Below are positions 48,109-60,100 of a stretch of DNA of 64,000 bases, piece by piece. The DNA is from Bimastos eiseni (lineage: Eukaryota > Annelida > Clitellata > Crassiclitellata > Lumbricidae). The DNA is taken from assembly GCA_959347315.1 (NCBI GenBank), contig OY365808.1, positions 3,048,372-3,112,371 on the forward strand, written 5' to 3'. Positions within the stretch are counted from its first letter, which is position 1, and each line of letters begins with the position of its first letter. The translations under genes were made by a program, and so were the position numbers. The notes beneath the pieces were generated by a model. That model was not told the DNA's origin, searched no databases, and worked only from the letters and a program-made list of their open reading frames with translations.

Positions 48109-51100
48109 CTGCACAAGTAGACAGGTTTAGATATTGTACAAATGCACATGTATGTAATCATGTATGTATATGTGTCAATGTATCAAGACACTTAATATAG
48201 CATGTTCTAAGTAGTGCTGTACTGATACCGATGCGCATATGCGTGATCGGTATTGGCAGCAATGGTCGATGCAGATACTAAGAAAGATTTACATCTGGTG
48301 GATCGCTATTTGCGAGATGATTTGATATTACCACGTATCATCTAGCGAAAATGCTGAAATAAATTCATTTGTTTTTGCACACAAGTCATTAAAAAATAAA
48401 AATAGCAAAGATCTCAAGTTTCATAATAATCGGCTTTATAATTAGTATTGGCTACAGTCCAGCAGTTGAAGCAAGGGTTAATACTGGTGGTCAATTGGCT
48501 TGTACCACTGAAGCATGGACGAAAGACTAACACAAGGCTATTGTATGGGACCTAGGTAAAGTCCTTCACATACAACTCAAGTATGGCTTTGAGTTCACTT
48601 CTGGCTTTGCAAGAAGGACGGATAGGGCACGGTTGATTAACACATCACTGCATTGCAACACATGTTCTATTGGTGTATTTCATGCATAGATGTTGCAACT
48701 ATGTGGTACTACCATGCATACATGGTATACTACCATGCATAGATGGTGCTACTATGCATAGATGGTGCTACTATGCATAGCTGGTGCTACCATGCATAAA
48801 TATGCAATCACATGCAGAGATGGTACCATGCACAGATGGTGCTACCAAGCATAATAGATGGTACTATATCTACCATGCATAGATGGTACCACCATGCATA
48901 GATGGTACTACCATGCATAGATGGTACTACCATGCATAGATGGTGTCACCACATACGTTATTTGCTGTATGCAGACTAAAAAGACAGTTTGAATCTACCT
49001 GTCCATCTTTTGACGCTGTGACCTTCTTGCTGTCGTTCCACACATTGACCAGATGCTGACACTGCTGGAACGAGATGTTACTCCTAAGAAAGAATGGAAC
49101 ACGCTTACTTATAGAGGGTTGCGTATCAACAGAATTAACAAGACCCCACAAAAGCCAATTGCACAATAAAGAGTGAAACCAACCCTCAACATATGGATCC
49201 CTCCAATACTCAAGAAATCGTAACCTGACAGACAACACCTATCAAACACGCAACTTAAACCGTAATTTGTAAATGTAAACACGTAACGAAACGTTACCTC
49301 TTAATCCACTGGACGGGAATTGTTCCACTAAGACCTGGAGAGTGGAATTCTTTGACTCTCTCTGAACTCGCAGGTCCCGTAACCCTTGCAATTCCTTGAA
49401 AGTAGTTGCTACCGTGGACAGAGAATATCAAGTAGATCGTCTTGTCATCCTGTGTACAAGAACAGAACAATCGCTTACAGAATTACTATCAGGACTAAAT
49501 ATTACTGTAATTTCTTACACATTATGTCTTAGAAAAATAAGTCATACATGGTGGTAGATCTCAAATTGCTAACTAGTTAAGTTTTATCACCCGAATGCTG
49601 TACAAGTGAATCTATTCCTATGGTGATCAAAATTCCAACTGCTTTCTCTCAAAACTCTGAGGACATCTATTTCGTAACTGATTAATAAGACCATTTTGTG
49701 ATTGTACATTCTTTGATTCTTCACTTATGATGTTCCCACAACATGCATTTGCAGTTGGCTCACTAAAGTACATACTTACCTACTTCATTATAAACACAAT
49801 AACAACCCTGTTGCTATACCCAAAAGAGGGTCACATGCAATTAGACCTTATCATCTGCTAACCTTGAAAGCCTTGCTAAGCTTCTTTTCATTGGAAGGGG
49901 CCGTTGCCCAAAGACCCTTTTCCTCCGACGTCACCAGCATTTTGTTGTTTGAAGCCTTCATGATGAAGTACCGACACGGGCTGTGTGCGCTGGGTGTGGC
50001 GGCGTCGCCCTCCGAGGGCGGCCGCCGCAAGGAAGACGGCTGGGGGCTCTCACGAGGAGAGCTCGCTGCGCTGCCCTTGCGGCTGTTGTTATCGGAACTG
50101 GGAGCACTGTTACTTGATGGAGCGGAAGATGTTTCGGACTTGTCTTCGCCGTTCTTCCCTCCTGTTTCAGATAAAGTATGGATATCAGAGACAAATCATC
50201 ATGACACATTTCATTCTAATGTTATTATCTCCATTTCCACGGGATGGGGTTCACCTCTATCAGGTAGTGGATCTCAAATTGCTAGTACGCATCCGAGATC
50301 CAATGAAATAGGGTGAACTTTATTCAGATGGATACTACTATTAATATGTATGATCTCTCAGGCATATAAAATTATCTGGATGTTGAAGGACAGTTACAGA
50401 CGGCTGCAAAAGAGGACAAAACAGTGAGATGCGATTCATTGCCTTTATTGGAACAGACTTCTCCTTCTCTTCCTCTCAACAAACCTCAGCCTCTTTCACC
50501 TTGAAACCTTTCCCCAGGGATAACCCGCACTGGGTGCACTACTGAAGGGCTGTGCTGTGAAAAGCGCCTCATAAATGACTGGACACAACACAATCCAGTC
50601 TAAAGACAGAGAACTGGAAGCAGATTAAATGCTCATGGAAAGCACAGACAACATCATCTGTTGGAATAATCTCCCGTCACAGACTCTTTTTGACCTTAAC
50701 TCGGGGTGCTTCCGTCTCTGCCCGTACTCTCAATACTTTTCTATTCCCATGGAGTTTTTTGCACCGAGAGCGCCTCTGGTTAGGTTGCACTGTGATATGC
50801 TCTGTAGAAATATATAAATACAATACAAAGTCTGGGATTTGCATTAAGTCTCAGCATCTGGATGAGTAGACCAACAACCACCACTCACCAATCTCCTTCT
50901 GAGGCTGCTGCTGCTGAACCAAACCTCCTGCCACCCTTCCCTCAAAGTCCTGCCCAATCCATCCCTGCCCCGGTTCGTCGCTACCCAACACCGTCGGGTC
51001 GTCGCACGACCCGCGTCGCGATCCGCCGCACGACACGACGGTCTCGGTCGACATCGGTCGAGGACGCTGACCGATTCCTGCGGGCTGCTGGAGTCCGAGT

Positions 51101-54100
51101 GCCTGCTCCTCATTGGTGAGGACCGACACTACGGTCCGGATGGTGCTCTCGTCGAACTGCGACCAGAGCTTCGTTGGGGAGCGCATGCGACGGAGGAAGA
51201 GGGAGTGCCACTTGAGACGCAGCTGGACGATCAGAGCCGACGCGTCAGGATCGAGTCGGAAAGAGATCCAGTCGTCGAGTCGGAGCAGAGCACGACTTGA
51301 GTCGTCCTTGTCGTCACCGTCACTGTCGCTGCTGTTGTTGATCGAACTGTCGCCCATGCCGCTCGAGGAACCTGTGGTAAAAAGTGAATCAAATCTTATG
51401 ACATCAGAATCATATGTCCATGTAATGTCATCTAACATTTATATAGCGCCTCTTTGTTAAACCATCTTTATTCATTTGGTTACAACGCATAGAACACTTA
51501 TGCCAAGAAAACTATACAAAGAATATAACAAAAAGATTTCAAGTATAAAGTGTTTAGGGTGCGCAGAAGGATCGAATGAGTACACTATTTAAGATAACTA
51601 CTCAGAGGCGCTCTATGTATGATGTTAAATGTTGCTACAAATGAATAATATACACCAGTTCGCAAACCCAGGCATCATCGACTTCATACCAGCTGCTATG
51701 ATTGCATATTGTATCAGGGTGAACCAAAATCGGAACCTGTGATCCTTAAGGGATTTTCTTCTGTATTTGCACCTTTTCTTATCACCAGATTGGAATAATA
51801 TTTTTACTACTTTTTGGTATAAAAAAACAGTTGCAATCATCTTATAGCATAAATTTTCATTCATTTATTTTGTTGAGGACATAACCCTCAACCTCTTGGC
51901 AAACATTCCATCATGCCAGCCACTAGACACTGCACACCACATACCATTCCAAGAGTGGAAGACTCAGCTTACCGTGATGGTAGGCGCTCTCGGCATCCCT
52001 CACGGAGTCCGAAGGCAGCTTGGCCGGCCCGGCAAAGAGCGCCACAGTGACGGACGACACCACAGTGCAGGATCGGACCTGGATGGTCCTGTGCATACGC
52101 GTCATTTCCTCAAAGGCAATCCAGTCGGTCGGCAAGCGGTTGATCGCCATGTTGTGATTGTTCGGGCCAACCTCGTTGGGAGCCGGGCCAAGGATAGAAG
52201 TGTTGTGGAATCGCACTTTGTTCTCCTTGCTTCAGAAATACACACAGCAGATAATTGCTAGAAGACACATAGGCCAGCACAGAGAGTGTTATTGAGTAGA
52301 CATTTGAAAAGGAGTTATATAAATGCTCTATTATATTATATCACAAATTAACCACTGAGTACATAAGTGTGCTGCACTTAAAAGGCAGTACATAGTTACT
52401 GTCCGTCTACCAACAAAACATTTGAACAGCGATAAACTTTAAGAATATTTCGCTCTACGAAATTTCCAGACACAGTTGATATCTTCTCAAAGCCATAAAC
52501 TCAACATGCCACACGCACCACAAAAGAACTGCAGCATAGCACGAAATACTGACTATATCACCACTGTCCTAATAATGCAAAGCCTGGAGTATTTGCTTTA
52601 GCACAAGACATGTCTCTCTCCCAAAGACTTCAAATAAGTGAGATCACACTGTGCGTAAAATGCTAGAGCTCACGCAGTTGTCAGTTGGAAACGCTCTCGG
52701 TCAACGCGTATGATGTTTGGATACATTCCAGCACAGAGGGCAGCTTTCACAACAGCCCAGTTCTCCGAATTGGAATTGAGGTCTCTGATGTCGCCTCCTC
52801 CTCTGGCTCGAACAAATCCGGACGCTCTCAGCTGACCCAGCAGCTGAGTGCTAATCAAATGAAAAAACAGCTTTTTTATTTTTATGTAGTGCCAATTTAC
52901 TAATGCATTTCCATAAATACTTCTGTAGCTATTGTTTCATCTGATGGTCATTGCCAAAATGCGACTAAAGACTCTGTAACATTCTTAATCGAGGTTAGAT
53001 TTCTTGTCTATCGCAGGCAATTCCACTGAGCTAAACAAGATCAGTATTTGCACTGATTTCAAGCATAACAATTTGTGTTTACGATGCCATAGCTCGCTAC
53101 TGACAGTGTCATAGCTTTCTACTGACGATGCTTTATCTTGTCACTGACAATGCTATAGCTTTCTACTGACAATGTCATAGATTGCTTGTGAAAATACTAC
53201 AGCTTGCTACTGACAATGCTATAACTCAATACCGATGATGATGCTAGTCTGCTACTTATGACTCTATTGAAATCGTCGTAATTAGAAAATCATTAAACCT
53301 GAATCCAGACATAGATGTAGATCTATGCTAGATTGTATCTACAAAACAACAACAAAAACAATAAGAAATGAACAATAGAATTATAGTTTAGCACTCATCC
53401 TCTACAAAGCATTAACAAGTCCTGCTCATTTCAGATACAACTTCTGAGCTGCCAAATGATTTTAAATTCCTCTTTCATGAATAACACACAACCGGAAACA
53501 GACAACGATGTTAATCATGGACTGACCGCATTCCAACAATCATCTCCATTGTCGAAAATGAGAGGAGGTTGCGCTCGCAGAAAGACCGCTCCCATCCCTC
53601 AGCTCGGGCTTTCTGCCAGCCCTACAAACAAAAGGTGAGTTCATCAGCCTTTCTGGATGTAATCCAAAGACACAAACAGCCAAAGACACAAACAGCCAAA
53701 GACACAAACAGCTATGCCAAGGAATTCGAGACAAATAGAAATAGGAGTGAAAATGTTTTATCACAAAGCATTGTGTGAAGCTACATTAAACACTCATGAT
53801 GACAATTAAATAATTAAATAAAATATCAAATAAAGTATTCAACAAAATAAACACACTAAAGACTAGCACCAGATGAAATAGTAGCGTTTCAAGAGACAAC
53901 TGACATATTATTATGGCATTAAGGGATGTTGACAATGATAAGAAACAACGTTTGTACAGTTCCAACTTTAAGCATTCACCAACTACTGTAATTCTACAGC
54001 ATTGTTATAATACTGCATTGTTACAATATTGTTCATTGTAATGGATGCTTGAAGTGAAATCAGAATATTTCCAATCACTTTCAAAGATCGAAAATATTTC

Positions 54101-57100
54101 CAATTACATTAAAAAATCGAGAATATTTACAATTACATTCAAAGATCAAGAATCTTTACAATTACTTTCAAAGCTTGAGAATATTTCCAGTTACATTAAA
54201 AAATCGAGAATATTCACAATTACTTTCAACGATCGTACCTGGAAGGCTCTGAGCAGAGCCATGTGGTCGCTGAATGTCCCAGCCGAGAACTTCCTTCGAG
54301 ACATGGCAGCCGCTCTCTTCTGGTACGGATGGGCAGGCAGCAAGACTACTCACACAGGAAATAATCACAACCAATTTCATATTATGTTAAGTTAATGCAA
54401 GATTCAGCAATTAATAATAATAATTCATCATTCGCTCGTTCATTCAATCCGAGAATTTATAAAGCACACATTCAAGAAAGCTGCTCAGATATGCTCAATA
54501 ATAATAATTGTATTGTATTTACAGATTTCAATAGCATCTCTACCAGTACAACCTAATCAGAGGCGCTCAGTGTGAAAAGTCTTAGGACTACAGGCAGAAA
54601 CAGTCAAAATCAAAGTGTGAATCGATATACACAGCTTATACACTGCCATAACAGAGCCTCAAAGAAAATGGTGCTGCACAAAAGTTCTAAAACCACCACT
54701 GTCATAAGATACTTTACAAAGATCTAGCTGCAATATTACATTACATAGATGAGTAATAGTTATCATGGAACGATGACAGTAATCGATATACCCGAAAATC
54801 CACAAACTCCTTTGTCAGACAAAATCAAGAATACCCTTATTCACTCAATTTAACATTTATATAGAGCCCCTCAAGAACTATACTTGGAGGCACTCCCAAC
54901 CCAACCAAGGCGATACAAATCAGTCTTAAGCAACCTGTAAAACAAAGGCAAAATATAACCTCATAACCAGGTTGAATCATAAGGCTTATTAACTGATGCA
55001 ATATATACATTAGTAATGACATTTAACATCATTTAGGCAAGCGCAGAGTGCCTCTGAGTAAATATTAGCGCAAAGTAGATATCTGCAAGAGGCGCTATAT
55101 AACTGTTCGAATTTTTAACCAGCTGAAACTTTTCAACTGGAAGGGTGACCCTGCCTACAGGACTTGGTCCTTAAAGGGTTTCTTAGTCCCTATTGACTCC
55201 CAACAAATTGTAAAAATTTTGTACCCTGTGTTTGTTATTTGTTAGCAATGAGAACACTTGGTTATGGAATGCGAATATGAGGTCAGTTTCAACAAATGAA
55301 CCAAATTTTGAATTCACGTTCCCCATCGCATTGTACAAAATAGAGATTTCTATGTTCTCACATGGATCTTTGTAAGCGAGCGCACAGGCGATCGTGAGGA
55401 TCGGATCAAGACACTTGAGAACGACAGAGTAGAGGATCATCTTTCCATAGCGCGGTTCGACTGGCAGATCGGCCAGATGATGACCGAGTTCAGTTAGGTC
55501 TTCAAAGGGATCCAGCGCATCAATTTGCTGCAACAGGGAACCAGCCGCTCATGTTACATCAGAACCTATACGCAAGTGATACTTTGATGACAAGTGCACA
55601 TTTATACAATACAATACAATACAACTGTGTATAATATTGTCCACCTTCCTCGCATGACCCAACCACCTCTGATGAGTCTCTCTTGGCATGATGCTATATA
55701 AATTTGTAATTACAATTATCATTACCTGCTATAGAACAATTGTGATGAAGGACTAGATCATCTCTGCACAGTGACCACTGACCACATCAGAAGAGGTTCA
55801 CTCATATACTACCTCTTCAAGTAATTTGTGTCCATGTTAGGATGTGAACCTCTGACCTCATGAATAATAGTACGGTACACAAACCACTAGGATACATCAC
55901 AATCTTACAAATATAAAAAGCTGCCATTAACAACAAACTTGGAAAACCATACAGTTTAAATATATTCTCACCAACATGGATAAAAAACTCAAACCATTAA
56001 ACCAGTGCAATGTAAGTTCAAACAAACACGAACATATCTACCCAACTACACAAACAAGTGGTATAAGATCGTTTAAACGAGGCCTACCTTGAGAAGGTGT
56101 ACAGCATTGCGAGTGATGAGAAATGCTGGCGGTTCAGGTGCTTTGGCCAGGAAGTCTGCGATCAGACAATTGTTTGGAGCCAAAAGCTTTGTATGCAGAC
56201 ACAACTCCTAAAGAAATACAAATATGGATAATAAATTATTATATTAATGTCAGTGTTCAGTGTAAGAAGGCTGCTTCCACTATTTTATGTTCTGCTAGTG
56301 TCTTCTTGTCATTTGGGATGAAATTAATAGTCATCCCACTTCATCTAAGACTCATCTCTTTTAACTTAAGACCCTTTCAACCTAAGAATTATCTCTTTTA
56401 ACCTAAGACTTACCTCTTTTAACTTAAGACTAATCTCTTTTAATCTTAGATTCATCTCTTTTAACCTAAGATTCATCTCATTTAACCTAAGATTCATCTC
56501 TTTTACCCACAGATTCATCTCTTTTACCCTAAGATTCATCTCTTTTACCCTAAGATTCATCTCTTTTACTCTCAGATTCATCTCTTTTAACTCTAGACAT
56601 ATTTAATTATTACTTGAGAATGAACTTCTTCCAACTTAAGACTGACCTGTAGTGGATATCTGAGGATTTCTGGATCCTGGAACTCAGGCATTCCATCGTA
56701 ACGAACTCGGCTGAATAAGCGATAAACAATTCCAGGTCGACACCTGCCAGCTCTGGAAAGATCAACCAGGAACACAGACAACACTTGTAGGTCTGAATTT
56801 AAAATCAAATTAAGGACATGAGATATTAGTATGAAGTCCTACAGTTCTTCTGTAATTGTTTGAAGATTTTACTGAACAGGGCATAACGATATAATGAACT
56901 AATTTGGCTAGAATGCTAAGCCATGTTGGAACAGAATGGTTTTCAAAGACTTTAAAATAATTTTAATCATAATCTTAAACTCCAAACTTCTAAAGTGCCA
57001 CTTGAAAGCTAAGTGCAGGTAACAGCAAATTCATGAACAGAGATGTAAAGATATCACTTTTTGCCAAATATTTTTACCAAATATGCCAATTAGAAAGCCG

Positions 57101-60100
57101 ATTATTTTGAAATTTGAAATTGTTTCTTTTATTTTTTTAAATGATCATTGTGCAAAAACAAATAAATTTAATTCTGCATAATTCTGGCCACATAAAGACA
57201 TCTGCCGAGCTTCCAAAACTAAGAAAAACATTTTTGAACATGGGTGCTGACTATCGTTACCTATACCTATTATTGGTATAGCTTTGTATACTGGTATCTG
57301 ATGCTAAAGATGATAGCAGTCTGACTGAACTGACGGCTGTCTGCCTACCTTCCCTTTCGCTGGAGGGCGCTTGCCTTTGATATCCAATGTGACTTCAGCA
57401 TCGACACAGACGTCAGAGCATCGTAGGATTTCTACAACCAGAAGCACAACAGTCACTCAGCCAACATTTAATCTATTATTAACATCATCATCATCACCAC
57501 CAAATGAGATTATATATTTGATGACCACCAAGATGCGGTTAGCAATTGGTTTGTCGATGGATATTCTTACGTAATTACTTCTTAACATTACCATATCACT
57601 ATTCTTGTAATTTTGTTTTCCCAGGCCACGCCCTCATCGTTTCCTGCAGTGAATCTGCTCTGGTTACACTTTACCCAAGGCAGGAATGGCTTTTCTCTGG
57701 AGTTACAACTGTTCCCTAAATCGTGTAGTGGTACATTTTATGGCCATTTGAAAACTTGCCTTTTGTGTGGGTTGGAGTTGGGAGCGCTTATGCGTAGTTG
57801 CCTTGAGAAGGCGTTATATAAATTATTCAATGAACAAATCAATAAATGAATCAAGGCAGAGACATTCAAGAGCTGAAATGCAGGTTTTTTACACCTTCAA
57901 AGCAGATCATACAGAGCTTCCCTTTTAAAAACAGTTGTTGTTTGAGTGTGCAGCAAATATTGTGTAGCATATTCAAATAGCTGCATAATTAATTAACAAC
58001 AACAGTTACAGTATTTTAGACAGAAATTTAACCCAGCGAATCAATTATTTCAGTATATCAGCTAGGCAAGAGATTAACTGCTTGCGTCGTCCTTTCCAAG
58101 GCAAGTGATCTAGGAGCGTTCATTCAATCTCTTGCTTTAGATGGGAAGTTCTGTGTTTACAGTGTTTCCAGAAGTTTCAATCACCCGTGGCCCTAAGTCA
58201 ATGATAATCTGAGGTCAAGCTCACAAAGTAACAAGATATCAGAGACAAAACTGATGTCGATCTACACAGCATTGTTAATTCAGTCACACATCAATGGCGA
58301 GTGTCAACTAAAAGTGACTGGGAATCAATGCAGTTTGCCAGGAGTGTTAAGCCCAAACAAAGTCTGGTGTACCTCTTTAACTTTTCCCGAGTCCACGACA
58401 AACACAACATCGTTTATCGTCACACTAGTCTCTGCAATGTTTGTGGAAAGAATCTAAAACAGTGTAAATTATTATAATTATTATTAATAATTAAATTTGT
58501 AACGAGCGCACGGTCACACCGAAGTGTGAGTTAATTCAGACTGCAAACTGTTTAACTATGTGACAACTAATTTTTCAGTAATAAGTTTGATCATCATCAT
58601 AATTCATTTCATTCATTCATTAATTCATTCAGACTGCAATTATATAGCACCTCTTCCAGAAAACTCCTTGGATGAATGTCTGGCAGCAAAGAATGGCACA
58701 ACAAGAGTGTCAAAAGTGCTTAGAAAATACACACAGAATCCCAAGATACAACAAGACGCAGATCCAGATGGGAGGCAGTCCTTATGAAGGCCCCAACCAC
58801 TGAAAAAGTACAATGCTACAACGTACAGGTCCACGCAAAATAAAAAGCCCCATCACTCCAATCAGTAGAACGAAGATTTCTTGAGCCAGTGAAACCTGAA
58901 ACGGGCAGTACTTGAAACGAAGCTTAAGTTACACGCCATTTGTCGAAAACACTTCAAACAGATCATAAGTTCCAAACACTGCGTCAAAAACACTTGAAAT
59001 AAATCATAAGTTACGTGCTATGTTTCAAAAACACTCTAACTCAATCAATAATTCAATCAATGAAACTTAATATAGAGCCCCCCTTCAAGATGAGGTTTTA
59101 AGCAGAAGGTGAAGCTCTTGGGGTAGCACATTCAATGTGGTTCTAAAATGAATAGGTTATGAAAGGAAAATGTAGGTTATGGAACAAATATGAAAAGTGT
59201 TACATATATAGATAAATGATTAAATCAAATTAAACTAAATGGATCATAAATTCCATAAACTGTGTCAGAAATACTTTAAATGGATCACAAGTTCCACATG
59301 CTGCGTTAAAAACACTTTAAACAGATCCAAAGTTATGTACATTGTGTCAAAAACATTTAAATGGATATTAAGTTAAGAACCATTTGACAAAAAGACTTTG
59401 AAATCATGATCAATAGTCCCAATTCTTTGTCCTTATTAGTCAAAAAGGAATCCATGACACTTACAATCTTCCGTACGCCGGGTCCGGGATTCTTGAAAGC
59501 ACGTTTCTGATCGGAAGACTGCATCTGGGAGTGCAGTAAATACAGAATATATCTAAAACATCAACAATTTACACATAGAAAACAAAACCTATTCGTTCCA
59601 TAACCTATTCGTTCCATAACCTATTCGTTCCATAACCTATTCGTTCCATAACCTATTTGTTTCTCACTCATTCATTATGTAACCTATTCATCCCATTAAA
59701 CTAATCATTCCATAATTATTTATTGCATAACCTACATTTTCAATAGAGCATATTCCTTTCACAACCCAATCATTTGATAAAGCATTTGTTTCACAACTCA
59801 TTCCATAAACTATTCATCCTATAACCAAACTATTCATTCCATAAAACTATTAATTCCATAATTATTTCTTCCATGACCTACATGTTCCATAGAACCATAC
59901 CCATCATAACTGAATCATTTTATACCTTTTTTGTTTCACAACATATTTGTTCCAAAATTCATTCCTTAACCTATTTGTATCATAACCAACTCACCCATTT
60001 AAGTTTCATGCATACTACTTTATACAGGGCTACTGGCAGTAAGCAGAAACAAGTCAAACACTGCACAAGGCTCTTTAGCGAGTATGCCAGAGCCTCAATA

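Noticed and set aside
47664..48200. Plus-strand ORF of 178 codons
   Set aside because: Shadow of the GC-rich last YTHDC2 exon on the opposite strand.
56366..56581. Met-Asn-Leu-Arg-Val-Lys-Glu coiled-coil-like ORF
   Set aside because: Translation of a 21-bp intronic minisatellite.
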